A program made the position numbers and the translations under genes. Shown piece after piece: positions 1-9,130 of a DNA stretch of 64,000 nucleotides. Within the stretch, counting starts at the first letter, position 1. The number at the start of each line of letters is the position of its first letter. Source of the stretch: Algoriphagus sp. TR-M9 (lineage in GTDB: Bacteria > Bacteroidota > Bacteroidia > Cytophagales > Cyclobacteriaceae); assembly GCF_027594545.1 (NCBI RefSeq), contig NZ_CP115160.1:3523501-3587500 (forward strand). Reading direction: 5' to 3'. Below the pieces are notes generated by a model, which was not told where the DNA came from, searched no databases, and worked only from the letters and a program-made list of their open reading frames with translations.

Positions 1-302
1 TGGGAATCCGTACTGACATCTTTCAATACCGCTGCGACCAGGGCCTGTCCCACTCCCTTCCCTCTGGCTTTTTCAAGTACTGCAAAACGTTCTAATTTAA
101 CTCCATTTGGGGTGAATCTCCACCTCGCTGTGCCTACCGGCTCCTCATTCAAGCAAGCGAGAAAATGTATGGATTCACTTTCGTGATCATCATATTCTTC
201 CAAGGGATTCACCCCCTGCTCCAGTACAAAAACCTGCTCCCGAATCCAGTAGGCTGATTTCAGCTGGTCGTTACGAGTTATTTTTTCTACTTGAAGACTC
301 AT
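1..302 (-). CDS. GNAT family N-acetyltransferase (partial)
   Basis: The reading frame starts at an ATG at 302 on the minus strand and runs off the left edge, so the C-terminus is missing. About 100 residues are visible, beginning MSLQVEKITRNDQLKSAYWI. The segment LERFAVLEKARGKGVGQALV carries the acetyl-CoA pyrophosphate-binding motif (R-G-K-G-V-G) of the GNAT fold, preceded by the usual beta strand with GTARWRF. It is probably a small-molecule or protein acetyltransferase of the ElaA/YjcF type; the substrate cannot be told. Its first 32 bases overlap the 3' end of the upstream phoH-like gene, so the two are probably co-transcribed. Confidence 0.85.
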   Translation of the reverse strand, partial: MSLQVEKITRNDQLKSAYWIREQVFVLEQGVNPLEEYDDHESESIHFLACLNEEPVGTARWRFTPNGVKLERFAVLEKARGKGVGQALVAAVLKDVSTDS

Positions 303-1260
303 TTTTGATCTGTTCTTTTTGGTATTGGTCTTTTTCGTATGCTTCTATGATAGACTTTACGAGTTTGTGCCTGATCACATCTTTCCCACTGAGGTTGACT
401 ATACCTATGCCCTTTACATTCTTTAAAATCTTCAGCGCTTCGGACAAGCCACTTTTTTGCCTCACCGGCAAGTCCACCTGCGTTTGATCTCCGGTGATGA
501 TCACTTTGGAGTTTGGCCCCATTCGTGTAAGAAACATCTTAATCTGCTCACTGGTGGTATTCTGCGCTTCATCCAAGAGTACAAAAGCATCGTGCAGTGT
601 CCTTCCGCGCATATATGCCAAAGGTGCAATTTCAATCACTCGGGTTTCCTGGTAATACTTAAGCTTTTCAGCGGGCACCATATCCTGCAAGGCATCATAA
701 ATTGGCCTCAGGTATGGATCCAGTTTTTCCTGTAGGTCGCCTGGTAGAAAACCCAGGTTTTCCCCGGCTTCTACAGCAGGACGGGTAATGATGATGCGCT
801 TGACTTCCCGGTTTTTCAAAGCCCGCACAGCTAGAGCCACAGCGATATAGGTTTTCCCTGTACCTGCAGGCCCGAGGGCAAATACCAGGTCATTGCTTAA
901 AGCAGATTCTACCAGCTTGCGTTGATTGGAAGACTTGGGTTTGATGACCAATCCTTTGTTTCCAAAAACTATGACCTGGTCTCTTGTTTGCTCCTCGAAA
1001 GGCTCTCCCTCGACCTCTAGATAATCTTTGACATTTTCTGGCGTGAGGTGACCAAATCTATCGATATGCTCCAACAGCAGATTAAGCACATCATTAATCC
1101 TCAAAATCTCAGGCGCTCCACCCTTAATCCGGATTTCATTGCCTCTGGATATGATTTTGCTTTGTGGAAAGGCAGCGGCTATCTGCCTAATGTTCTCATT
1201 GGCTTCGCCTAAAAATTCTGCCAAGGGAACGTTTTCTAAGGTGATTACTTTTTCGACCAA
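271..1260 (-). CDS. phoH: PhoH-like ATPase
   Basis: A 329-residue PhoH family protein. Walker A (GPAGTGKT) lies at residues 130-137 and Walker B (FVLLDEAQN) near 226-234, followed by the conserved TGDQTQVDLP segment. The N-terminal 100 residues match the KH-like region of the YbeZ/PhoH2 type (SKIISRGNEIRIKG). The family consists of cytoplasmic ATPases linked to RNA metabolism and ribosome maturation. The start codon is TTG at 1260: an in-frame stop lies a few codons upstream, no ATG is available, and the N-terminus matches what I recall of the family. It overlaps the following GNAT gene by 32 bases and is divergent from the SAM hydroxide adenosyltransferase gene. Confidence 0.93.
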   Translation of the reverse strand: MVEKVITLENVPLAEFLGEANENIRQIAAAFPQSKIISRGNEIRIKGGAPEILRINDVLNLLLEHIDRFGHLTPENVKDYLEVEGEPFEEQTRDQVIVFGNKGLVIKPKSSNQRKLVESALSNDLVFALGPAGTGKTYIAVALAVRALKNREVKRIIITRPAVEAGENLGFLPGDLQEKLDPYLRPIYDALQDMVPAEKLKYYQETRVIEIAPLAYMRGRTLHDAFVLLDEAQNTTSEQIKMFLTRMGPNSKVIITGDQTQVDLPVRQKSGLSEALKILKNVKGIGIVNLSGKDVIRHKLVKSIIEAYEKDQYQKEQIKNESSSRKNNS

Positions 1261-1286
1261 ACTCTTTTTTATTGATTAGAATATCC

Positions 1287-1318
1287 TTGAAGGTAGAAGA
1301 ATAAAATTTCTATTTTTG
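1287..1318 (+). promoter_or_regulatory. Bacteroidota-type promoter
   Basis: TTG at 1287-1289, a 21-base spacer and TATTTTTG at 1311-1318, matching the phylum's -33 TTTG / -7 TAnnTTTG consensus. It would start transcription near 1323-1326, leaving a leader of about 45 bases before the gene at 1369. Confidence 0.6.
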
Positions 1319-1368
1319 TTCAAATCCCTACAAAACAAAAGTACATAAATTTTAATTGACTTGCTTCT

Positions 1369-2139
1369 ATGGCATTGGTTACCTTCCTCTCAGATTTTGG
1401 GGACACAGATTACTACGTACCGGCGGTAAAAGCCAAAATGCTTTCCATCAATCCGCAGCTGAATATCATCGACATTTCTCATAAAATCGAAACATTCGAT
1501 CTGGCACACGCAGCCTTCGTGTTAAGGTCCACTTTCAGGGATTTTCCCAAAGGCACGGTGCACCTAGTGGCCATGAACACCACTGGAAGCATCACGCAAG
1601 GCTATATCGGTGTCAAGCTGGAAGAACATATTTTCATAGGCCCAAATAATGGGATTTTAAGTTTGCTCGCAGATCATGATCCGGGGATTTTGGTGCAGTT
1701 TGCTGACATACATGTAAAAGATTCCACTTTCCCTGCCAAGGATATTTTGGCACCCATAGCAGCCAAAGTAGCCAGTGGAGCGGCCATTCATGACTTCGGT
1801 GGTCCGCTGAGCAATTTCAGGAAGCTGATGTCACGGCAACCAAAAGCTACTCGACAAAACATCATAGGCCATGTGCTCAAGGTAGATGTCTATGGAAACC
1901 TCATCACCAACATACGCAAGGAGGTATTTGACCAACTGAATCCAGGTACCTTTTCTATTGAATTTGGCAGAGAGTCTGTGAGCCGACTTCAGACCGGCTA
2001 TGATGAGGTCGAGCCCGGAGACTGCTTTGCGTTTTTCAACAGCTTGAATCTACTGGAAATCGGCATTTACCATGGGCATGGAGGGAATCTACTGGGCTTG
2101 AAATACGATAGCGTGGTATATGTGAATTTTGCAAGCTGA
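1369..2139 (+). CDS. SAM hydroxide adenosyltransferase (DUF62)
   Basis: A 256-residue member of the DUF62 / SAM-dependent chlorinase-fluorinase family. The N-terminal LVTFLSDFGDTDYYVPAVK and the segments DISHKIETFDLAHAAFVL and IGPNNGILSLL are typical of it. Most prokaryotic members are not halogenases; they hydrolyse S-adenosylmethionine to adenosine and methionine, using water activated by a conserved Asp/Arg/His set. That activity is the likely one here (inference from the family). The next gene starts inside its stop codon (TGATG), so the two are translationally coupled. A good promoter lies upstream at 1287-1318. Confidence 0.9.
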   Translation: MALVTFLSDFGDTDYYVPAVKAKMLSINPQLNIIDISHKIETFDLAHAAFVLRSTFRDFPKGTVHLVAMNTTGSITQGYIGVKLEEHIFIGPNNGILSLLADHDPGILVQFADIHVKDSTFPAKDILAPIAAKVASGAAIHDFGGPLSNFRKLMSRQPKATRQNIIGHVLKVDVYGNLITNIRKEVFDQLNPGTFSIEFGRESVSRLQTGYDEVEPGDCFAFFNSLNLLEIGIYHGHGGNLLGLKYDSVVYVNFAS

Positions 2140-2438
2140 TGCTGATCCGAATCGTAAGAATGACTTTCCATCAGGAAAGCGTGGATGATTTCATAGCAAA
2201 TTTTGATACTAACAAGGATGCTATTCGAAATTTCCCGGGATGCAGGCATTTGGAGCTCTGGCAGGATGAACACAAAAAAAATATTTTCACTACCTACAGT
2301 CATTGGGAAAGCGAGGCACATCTCAATCAATATCGTGATTCTGAGCTTTTTAAATCAATTTGGAGCTATACCAAAACCTTATTTTCAGAAAAGGCTGAGG
2401 CTTGGAGTTCAAAAAAGATCCGGGAAGTGGGAAATTGA
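2139..2438 (+). CDS. ABM-domain (antibiotic biosynthesis monooxygenase-like) protein
   Basis: A 99-residue protein starting MLIRIVRMTFHQESVDDF. The layout, with a conserved central block (FPGCRHLELWQDEHKKNIFT) and an HWESEAHLNQYRDSELF block, fits a single dimeric alpha-beta barrel of the ABM family. Members include small heme- or quinol-modifying oxygenases and non-catalytic homologues, so no substrate is proposed. The ATG overlaps the upstream stop by one base, showing co-expression with the SAM hydroxide adenosyltransferase. Confidence 0.8.
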   Translation: MLIRIVRMTFHQESVDDFIANFDTNKDAIRNFPGCRHLELWQDEHKKNIFTTYSHWESEAHLNQYRDSELFKSIWSYTKTLFSEKAEAWSSKKIREVGN

Positions 2439-2527
2439 GTTTGTAGAAAAAAAAATCTTTACTCATATTTGCATCCCGTTACGGAAGTGACGGAGCCAAG
2501 TCCGGTAAAAGACCAGACTTACCAAAA

Positions 2528-2609
2528 GCCCAGGTGGCGGAATTGGTAGACGCGTTGGTCTCAAACACCAATGCCTTCGGGCGTGCCGGTTCGACTCCGG
2601 CCCTGGGTA
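2528..2609 (+). tRNA. tRNA-Leu (CAA)
   Basis: A full class II cloverleaf can be drawn. The acceptor stem GCCCAGG (2528-2534) pairs with CCTGGGT (2602-2608) with one G-T pair; the discriminator is A at 2609. The anticodon stem TTGGT/ACCAA encloses the loop CTCAAAC, with anticodon CAA at 2562-2564 (reads UUG). A long variable arm (TGCCTTCGGGCG) and the T-arm CCGGTTCGACTCCGG follow. CCA is not encoded. Confidence 0.97.
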
Positions 2610-2610
2610 C

Positions 2611-2644
2611 AAAAAGCTCGCTGAAAAGCGGGCTTTTTCTTTTT
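2611..2644 (+). terminator. Rho-independent terminator after tRNA-Leu
   Basis: An AAAAAGCTCGCT arm and an AGCGGGCTTTTT arm surround a short GAAA-type loop, ending in a T-rich run, directly after the tRNA. Confidence 0.75.
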
Positions 2645-2716
2645 ATCCACAAAGATTAGTCCTCCATAAAAAAGGCCCACATCCCTGCGAGCCCTGCAAT
2701 TTTTTACATCTCTAAT

Positions 2717-3118
2717 TTAATTACTTGTAAATTTTCTTAGGTAAGATCCTAAAACAACAAGAAGAATCCCGAATAGCATAAGGCCAATTGCAGAGCCTTT
2801 ATTTCTTATTATCCGATTATACCAGGAAACTTCATGATAAGAATTTAAAGACCGAAATAAATAATAACCTCCTCCAAATAAGATATATACACCTACTATT
2901 GGAACCCAATTAATCCCAAACAAAATCATAGCTCCTTGCCAAATTAAAATTTGACCACAACCAATTATGGTCCAAATTCCCCACTTGTACTGAAGGTCTA
3001 TATACCCTCCATGATACCATTTTTTAGTTTTTTTATCTCTTCTTTTTTCTAACCAAATTCCCAAAGCCAGAATTAAAACACCAAAAAATAAGCGAATAGC
3101 CCAGTTTTCTTTCTCCAT
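2717..3118 (-). CDS. Hypothetical integral membrane protein
   Basis: A 133-residue protein that I do not recognise. Four hydrophobic segments are visible, near residues 8-24, 46-66, 69-88 and 110-127, separated by a basic loop (EKRRDKKTKKWYHGGY) after the first. The DNA is more AT-rich than the flanking genes. It stands alone, 48 bases downstream of the ABC permease stretch on the same strand and next to the tRNA-Leu terminator. No function can be proposed. Confidence 0.7.
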   Translation of the reverse strand: MEKENWAIRLFFGVLILALGIWLEKRRDKKTKKWYHGGYIDLQYKWGIWTIIGCGQILIWQGAMILFGINWVPIVGVYILFGGGYYLFRSLNSYHEVSWYNRIIRNKGSAIGLMLFGILLVVLGSYLRKFTSN

Positions 3119-3166
3119 TTCTGCTAAGCCCTATATTTTATTAATACAGATTTCTAATTTCAGCCT

Positions 3167-5695
3167 TTAATTCCCCCTCAAAATCTCCATCGGTACCTGA
3201 TTGATGATTTTTCTCCCATTCAGCCAACCCAGTACTATGGTCAGCAAGGTAATCGCCACATAAAGCACCAGGGCCTCCAGCCAAGCTCCTCTAAATGGAA
3301 TATTGAACACAAACTCACTCAGCAGCCAGGTAGCCCCAAACGAAAGCAGGATCCCGGATAAGGAAGCGAGACTCCCCAAAAAGAAATATTCCAGGGTATT
3401 GATTTTACTTACAATTGCCGAGCTAGCCCCCAAGGTCCGAAGTAGGATACTTTCACGCATGCGCTGGTATTTGGAGATAATCAACGAGCTGATCAGTACA
3501 AGCACCCCAGTAGCAATACTAAAAAACGCCATAAACTGAATCACAAAGCTGATTTTACCCAGAATCTCTTCCAAGGTCGCTACTATAGTCCCCAGGTTGA
3601 TGATGGAAATATTAGGAAACTGACGTACAATCTCGGCCTGCACATCAGCAGCTTCCCGGTCATTTTTCGTTTTGGTGATCAGCACGTGAAACTTTGGAGC
3701 CTGCTCCAAAACTCCAGTAGGAAACAACACCAAGAAATTGGTAGAAACCTGATTGAATTTCACATCTCGAAAACTGCCGATATACGTTTTTATCGGCCTT
3801 CCCTGTACATTAAATTCAATTTCATCACCGATTTTCAAGCCATTGCCTTCGGCAAAACCCTTTTCGAAACTGACAAAAATACTATCACCTCTTGCCCCCA
3901 CGGGGATCAATTCTCCCTCTCGCAAGGTCTCAGACGAAATCAACGTATCCCGGTAGGTCACTCTAAATTCACGATTATAGATCCACCTAGAATAATCCTC
4001 TTCATCTGGCAACTCCTCATTGGCCTGCTTATCGATTCCATTGATAGCTCCCAGATTCATAGTTACTATAGGTACTTCCTGCATGATCGGCAAGTCTCTG
4101 GACTCTATCTTTCCCTTCACCTCGGCCAGTTGGGCTGTCTGAATATCAAACATCAGCATGTTAGGCTGGTCTTCCTTATCTGCAAATCTCGCCTCTTCAA
4201 GCAATTGGTTTTGGAGGAAAAACAGAGTAGAAATCATCGCTGTACCCAATCCTATGGTCGCTATCAACGAAACAGTCTGGTTGTTTGGCCTATAAAGATT
4301 AGCCAAAGACTGACGAAGCGGATAGGAAAAAGAAATGGGAAGAAACTTACGAACTGCCCAAATTATTGCCTGCGCCACTCCCCACAAAATCCCAAATGCA
4401 AACACCACAAAAGCGGTGAAACCAAAAGCAAAATCAACCCGATCCAACAAGTAAAAACTAAATCCCCAGATGAAACCCAAAATTGCCAAAATTACCAGCC
4501 AGCGAAGCGGATCTCTGAGCAAAGTTGTATCGGCTGTCTCCGGTCTTAGTGTAGCCATTGGGGACACATTTCGAACTTTCAGCAGTGGCAAAAGCGCAAA
4601 CAAAACCGACACAAAAAGCCCAGTAATCACTCCAAAACCCACCGAAAGCCAAGAAATCCCAAAACTCACCTCCACCGGCAAAAAGTCTGCAAACACTGCC
4701 GGAAGCACATATTGCAAAAGCGTCCCCAAGAACGCCCCCAATATCGCACCGACCAATCCCATGATTTTGATCTCAGCGAGATAGATAAACAACACATCTC
4801 TGGAAGAAACACCCAGACATCTTAACACTGCCACCGAAGCCAATTTTTCCTTGACAAAAACATTGACTGCACTGGCAACACCCACACAGCCCAGCAGCAG
4901 GGCAATAAACGCCACCAGGCTTAAAAAATTAGACATATTCCCGAAAGACCTACCCGTGGATCTTTTTTGATCTTCCACCGTATCAGCATCGACACGATCG
5001 ATTTCCCACTGCTCTTCAAACGGTTTGATTAGCTCATCCACATTGGTCCCTGGCTCAAACTGATAGTATCGGTTATAATTTACCCGACTACCATACTGGA
5101 CCAAGCCGGTTTCCTCCAGGTATTCCATAGGAATGTACACTGCCGGGGCTACTGTAGCCGTGATCCCAGTCTGTCCCGGCACTGCCTGAAGCTCTCCGCT
5201 GACCGTAAAAACCACCTTCCCCACTTTGATCTGGTCACCTACCTCTGCGCCAAACTGCGCCAAAAGCGCTTTTTCCACCAAAGCTTTTTTGCCTCCACTT
5301 CGGAAATCCGCATCACCCGAAGCTGGGATAGTTTCTAAAAATCCATAAAACGGAAAATTACCTTCCAAAGCCCTGACTTGCGTCAATCTACTCGCTCCAG
5401 TCTTAGGATAAGCCACCATAGAGGCAAAGTTCACTTCGGAAGCAGCTTGGATTGCGATAGAATCCACAGGCTGGTCACCCAAAGCCTGATTGTTTTCCAA
5501 AACCAAATCAGCCCCCAAAAGCTCTTTGGCCTGATTATCTATATCTTTGGTCAGATTTTCCCCAAAACTGCTGATCGCCACCAAAGCAGCAATCCCCACT
5601 ACTATACTGCTGACAAAGAGCAAAAGCCTTGAGATGTTTTTCCGGAAATCCCGGAAAGCCATCTTCATAATCCATCCGAAATCAGGCATGTTCAC
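3167..5695 (-). CDS. ybbP: ABC transporter permease, YbbP-like (two FtsX domains)
   Basis: An 842-residue permease. A first membrane helix near residues 20-41 is followed by a periplasmic domain, an FtsX-like block of three helices (about 262-380), two further helices around 400-450, another near 475-497, a second large periplasmic domain, and a C-terminal FtsX block (about 720-835). This is the YbbP architecture rather than the shorter MacB one. Its start overlaps the ATPase gene by 14 bases. The YbbA-YbbP pair is classically linked to the TesA esterase, which is encoded divergently at 6565. It probably moves or extracts a lipidic or envelope substrate (inference). Confidence 0.9.
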   Translation of the reverse strand: MNMPDFGWIMKMAFRDFRKNISRLLLFVSSIVVGIAALVAISSFGENLTKDIDNQAKELLGADLVLENNQALGDQPVDSIAIQAASEVNFASMVAYPKTGASRLTQVRALEGNFPFYGFLETIPASGDADFRSGGKKALVEKALLAQFGAEVGDQIKVGKVVFTVSGELQAVPGQTGITATVAPAVYIPMEYLEETGLVQYGSRVNYNRYYQFEPGTNVDELIKPFEEQWEIDRVDADTVEDQKRSTGRSFGNMSNFLSLVAFIALLLGCVGVASAVNVFVKEKLASVAVLRCLGVSSRDVLFIYLAEIKIMGLVGAILGAFLGTLLQYVLPAVFADFLPVEVSFGISWLSVGFGVITGLFVSVLFALLPLLKVRNVSPMATLRPETADTTLLRDPLRWLVILAILGFIWGFSFYLLDRVDFAFGFTAFVVFAFGILWGVAQAIIWAVRKFLPISFSYPLRQSLANLYRPNNQTVSLIATIGLGTAMISTLFFLQNQLLEEARFADKEDQPNMLMFDIQTAQLAEVKGKIESRDLPIMQEVPIVTMNLGAINGIDKQANEELPDEEDYSRWIYNREFRVTYRDTLISSETLREGELIPVGARGDSIFVSFEKGFAEGNGLKIGDEIEFNVQGRPIKTYIGSFRDVKFNQVSTNFLVLFPTGVLEQAPKFHVLITKTKNDREAADVQAEIVRQFPNISIINLGTIVATLEEILGKISFVIQFMAFFSIATGVLVLISSLIISKYQRMRESILLRTLGASSAIVSKINTLEYFFLGSLASLSGILLSFGATWLLSEFVFNIPFRGAWLEALVLYVAITLLTIVLGWLNGRKIINQVPMEILRGN

Positions 5696-6359
5696 CCTCC
5701 TGTATTTTACCGCCTTTGATATGAATGATGCGCTGGGTTTTGGCAGCCAATTCTAAGTCGTGGGTCACCAAAACCAAGGTAGTGCCCTGTTCCTTATTGA
5801 GGTCAAAAATCAACTTCTCAATCATCTCCCCGGTCTCCGTATCCAAATTCCCAGTTGGTTCATCTGCGAAAAGGATTTTGGGTTCGTTGGCAAAAGCCCT
5901 TGCAATGGAGACCCGCTGTTGTTCCCCACCTGAAAGCTGTGTGGGATAGTGCGTGCCACGATTGCCTAGCCCCACTTTTTCTAAAAGTTCCTGTGCTTTT
6001 GCCCGGGCATCCTTCCTTTTTTTCAATTCCAGGGGAACCATCACATTTTCCAGAGCCGTCAAAGTGGGTAACAATTGGAAATTCTGGAAAATAAACCCGA
6101 CATTTTGATTTCTCACGGCCGCCCGTTCATCCTCATTCATTGTCTGGAGATTAGCGCCATTCAGGCTTACTTTTCCGGTACTGGCTGAGTCCAAGCCTGC
6201 GCAAAGTCCGAGTAAAGTCGTCTTGCCACTTCCGGAGGGGCCGACTATGGAGATGATTTCTCCGGCTTTGATATCAAAATTAACTTCGTCTAGGACAGTA
6301 AGCTTTCTACTGCCACTCTGGTAAACCTTACTCAGGTTTGAAACTGATAAAATATTCAT
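5682..6359 (-). CDS. ybbA: ABC transporter ATP-binding protein, YbbA-like
   Basis: A 225-residue ATPase of the MacB/LolD/YbbA class. Walker A GPSGSGKTT is near residues 40-48, followed by the Q-loop (FIFQNFQLLPTLTALENV), signature LSGGEQQR and Walker B ILFADEPTGNLD. I take the ATG at 6359 (MNILSVSNLSKVYQ) as the start; the frame stays open to 6416, but the extra 19 residues are not family-like. Its stop overlaps the permease gene start, which indicates an operon. Confidence 0.94.
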   Translation of the reverse strand: MNILSVSNLSKVYQSGSRKLTVLDEVNFDIKAGEIISIVGPSGSGKTTLLGLCAGLDSASTGKVSLNGANLQTMNEDERAAVRNQNVGFIFQNFQLLPTLTALENVMVPLELKKRKDARAKAQELLEKVGLGNRGTHYPTQLSGGEQQRVSIARAFANEPKILFADEPTGNLDTETGEMIEKLIFDLNKEQGTTLVLVTHDLELAAKTQRIIHIKGGKIQEGEHA

Positions 6360-6564
6360 GTGTTGTGTTGGGAGACGATAAAGGGTTTGAAAAGGCTTAA
6401 CGAGAAACCCTTGCATTGGTTGATTTGAAGATAGTGATCCCCAGAGAAAGCAGCAAATTCTTTTAGAATAGCGGCAAAATACCCCAATAAGCTTAATTTC
6501 AGCGAACCTTTTGCCCGGAAATCCATTTGGGTATATAGTTTTACATCATACCTAACCAAAGAAC

Positions 6565-7254
6565 ATGAAGTTGAATTTCAAAGCTCTTTATCATTTCACT
6601 TTCCTGCTGGCACTGGTTATTTCCGCATCTTCCTGTGCCGAGAAAAAAACCGAAACTACCCAGGCTCAGGCCAGCAAAGAGGCAGAAGCTACCCCTGAAA
6701 CGGACGAGAAGATCATTCTTTTCTTTGGCAATAGCCTCACCGCAGGCTACGGAATAGAGCAGGATCTGGCATTCCCAGGGCTCATTCAGGACCGTCTGGA
6801 TAGTTTGGGCAAGGAATACAAGGTCATCAACGGCGGACTGAGTGGTGAAACTACTGCAGGAGGTGTCAGCAGACTTGATTGGTTTCTAGAGGACAAGCCG
6901 GATATTTTTGTATTGGAACTTGGAGGAAATGACGGTCTAAGGGGCATAGCTATCAGCGAAACCAAAAAGAATCTAGGGATAATCATAGATAAGGTGCAGG
7001 AAAAGTATCCCGACACGGAAATCATACTGGCCGGCATGCAGATACCGCCCAATATGGGCCCGGAATATTCTACGAGATTTGCGGAGATCTATCCAGAAGT
7101 AGCCCAAGAGCAAAACGTCACTCTTATACCTTTCTTACTAGAAAATGTAGGCGGGATCAAGGAACTAAATCTTCCTGACGGCATTCACCCCACTGAAGAA
7201 GGGCACAAAATTGTTTCTGAGACAGTCTGGACATACCTCAAAGAGAAGGTGTAA
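6565..7254 (+). CDS. tesA: TesA-like arylesterase / lysophospholipase lipoprotein (SGNH hydrolase)
   Basis: A 229-residue SGNH-family hydrolase. It has a lipoprotein signal with lipobox ASSC (Cys24), then block I FFGNSLTAGYG with the nucleophile Ser57 (GNSL instead of the usual GDSL), a block II glycine (NGGLSGETTAGG), block III GGND near residue 120, and the block V Asp/His in DGIHPTEEGH. These supply the Ser-Asp-His triad and oxyanion hole. Known relatives are multifunctional thioesterases, lysophospholipases and arylesterases. The enzyme is predicted to be membrane-anchored in the periplasm. It is divergent from ybbA-ybbP, which supports a joint role in lipid handling. Confidence 0.9.
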   Translation: MKLNFKALYHFTFLLALVISASSCAEKKTETTQAQASKEAEATPETDEKIILFFGNSLTAGYGIEQDLAFPGLIQDRLDSLGKEYKVINGGLSGETTAGGVSRLDWFLEDKPDIFVLELGGNDGLRGIAISETKKNLGIIIDKVQEKYPDTEIILAGMQIPPNMGPEYSTRFAEIYPEVAQEQNVTLIPFLLENVGGIKELNLPDGIHPTEEGHKIVSETVWTYLKEKV

Positions 7255-7381
7255 CGCTTAGAACCATTCTGAATTTTCAAACTTTTCCACCGCTTATTGA
7301 AAATAATCCATCATTGTGGATTTGAAATTTCATTTCCGAAAAAATTGAAGTAATTTTTAAACTTCATTAAAAATTTCAAAA

Positions 7382-9127
7382 ATGAGCTTTCAGATAAAAG
7401 AAACTCCGGATTCCTATGACGTGATCATCGTAGGTTCTGGAGCAGGAGGAGGCATGGCCTCCAAGATCCTTTCGGAAGCTGGACTATCAGTAGCCGTAGT
7501 CGAGGCAGGAGGAGATTTTGATCCAGCGAAAGAGGAAGACAGGACCCAGTTGCGGCCGCCATGGGAATCTCCACGGAGAGGAGCAGGTACGCAGGTCCGC
7601 CCTTTTGGTGATTTTGATCAAGCTATTGGTGGATGGGACATTGAGGGTGAACCTTACACTCGTAAGGACGGTACTAAGTTTGACTGGTTCCGGTCCAGAA
7701 TGGTCGGCGGGAGAACCAACCACTGGGGAAGGATCTCCCTGAGATTTGGTCCCAATGATTTCAAAAGAGCGAGTATTGATGGCCTAGGAGACAACTGGCC
7801 GATAGGATATGATGACCTAAAGCCCTACTATGATAAAGTAGATAAACTGATCGGGGTTTTCGGTTCAAAAGAAGGTATTTTCAATGAACCAGACGGGTTT
7901 TTCCTACCTCCTCCCAAGCCCAGACTGCACGAGCTATTCTTAAAAAAAGGAGCGGATAAAGCCGGAATGCCCATGATCCCGGGCAGACTTTCCATGCTTA
8001 CCCGTCCTATCAATAACGAGCGCGGCACCTGCTTCTTCTGTGCGCAGTGTAACCGAGCTTGCCAAGCTTATGCCGATTTCTCATCTGGCACCTGTCTATT
8101 GCATCCTGCAATGAAAAAAGGCAAAGTCGATCTTTTCACCTACTCTATGGTAAGAAAAGTCACTACAGACGAGACTGGAAAAGCAACTGGTGTTTCTTTC
8201 GTTTCCAAAATGGATATGAAAGAATACAAGCTGAAATCAAGAGTGGTAGTGCTAGGTGCCTCTGCCTGTGAATCTGCACGTATCATGATGAACTCCAAGT
8301 CTAACACCCATCCGAATGGAATCGGCGGGGACTCCGGAGCACTAGGCAGATACCTTCACGACTCTACAGGAGCGGACAGAATGGGGATTCTTCCAGAGTT
8401 ATTCGATCGAGAGCGGTACAATGAAGACGGTGTGGGCGGAATGCACATGTACACCCCTTGGTGGCTGGACAATAAGAAACTGGACTTTGCCAGAGGGTAC
8501 CATATCGAGTACTGGGGCGGAATGGGACAGCCATCCTATGGTGCCGGCGGAGGTATGGATACGATGAGAAAATACCTGAAAGATGAATTTGGCAACCCTA
8601 GTCCTAATGGAGGCTATGGTGTAGGTTTGAAAAAAGACATTCGTAGAATCTATGGATCTACGCTCGGTATGTCCGGTAGAGGCGAGAGTGTACCTAGATA
8701 TGAAAATTACTGCGAGATCGATCCAAATGGCACCGTGGACAAATACGGTATCCCGGTTTTGAGATTTAACTACAACTGGACAGATCAGGAACTGAAGCAA
8801 GCCAAGCACATGCACGATACTTTCGAAGAAATCCTGACCAATGCCGGGGCAATACTGCTCGGTTCTAAACCTGGACCTGAGTCCAATTACGGACTTCACG
8901 CTCCTGGAAGGATCATTCACGAAGTGGGAACCACTCGAATGGGCACTAGTCCTGATGGCTCTGTATTGAACTCGAACTGTCAGGCTCACGACTGCAAAAA
9001 CCTCTTCGTAGTGGATGCCGGTTCATTTGTATCTCAGGCAGACAAGAACCCGACCTGGACTATCCTGGCACTTTCCTGGAGAACCTCAGAGTACATTGTG
9101 GATCAATTGAAACAAAAAAACATCTAA
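7382..9127 (+). CDS. GMC-family FAD-dependent oxidoreductase (sugar dehydrogenase catalytic subunit)
   Basis: A 581-residue GMC oxidoreductase. The dinucleotide fold motif GSGAGGGMAS is at residues 18-27, the FAD-linked GGRTNHWGR segment lies near 109-117, and the C-terminal active-site region has HEVGTTRMG (about 511-519) and ADKNPTWTIL (about 553-562). A CxxCxxCxxxC cluster (CFFCAQCNRAC, near residue 216) resembles the iron-sulfur motif of bacterial FAD-dependent glucose dehydrogenases and of LacA-type glucoside 3-dehydrogenases. It probably oxidises a sugar or alcohol and passes electrons to a carrier rather than to oxygen. The gluconate-dehydrogenase subunit 3 homologue begins 3 bases downstream. 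The substrate is unknown. Confidence 0.92.
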   Translation: MSFQIKETPDSYDVIIVGSGAGGGMASKILSEAGLSVAVVEAGGDFDPAKEEDRTQLRPPWESPRRGAGTQVRPFGDFDQAIGGWDIEGEPYTRKDGTKFDWFRSRMVGGRTNHWGRISLRFGPNDFKRASIDGLGDNWPIGYDDLKPYYDKVDKLIGVFGSKEGIFNEPDGFFLPPPKPRLHELFLKKGADKAGMPMIPGRLSMLTRPINNERGTCFFCAQCNRACQAYADFSSGTCLLHPAMKKGKVDLFTYSMVRKVTTDETGKATGVSFVSKMDMKEYKLKSRVVVLGASACESARIMMNSKSNTHPNGIGGDSGALGRYLHDSTGADRMGILPELFDRERYNEDGVGGMHMYTPWWLDNKKLDFARGYHIEYWGGMGQPSYGAGGGMDTMRKYLKDEFGNPSPNGGYGVGLKKDIRRIYGSTLGMSGRGESVPRYENYCEIDPNGTVDKYGIPVLRFNYNWTDQELKQAKHMHDTFEEILTNAGAILLGSKPGPESNYGLHAPGRIIHEVGTTRMGTSPDGSVLNSNCQAHDCKNLFVVDAGSFVSQADKNPTWTILALSWRTSEYIVDQLKQKNI

Positions 9128-9130
9128 GCC

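Noticed and set aside
3686..4549. 287-codon open frame on the plus strand
   Set aside because: It lies antisense inside the ybbP permease gene; its translation is rich in His, Gln and Arg with no domain, as expected for a shadow frame.
8399..8989. 196-codon open frame on the minus strand
   Set aside because: Antisense to the GMC oxidoreductase and without family features.
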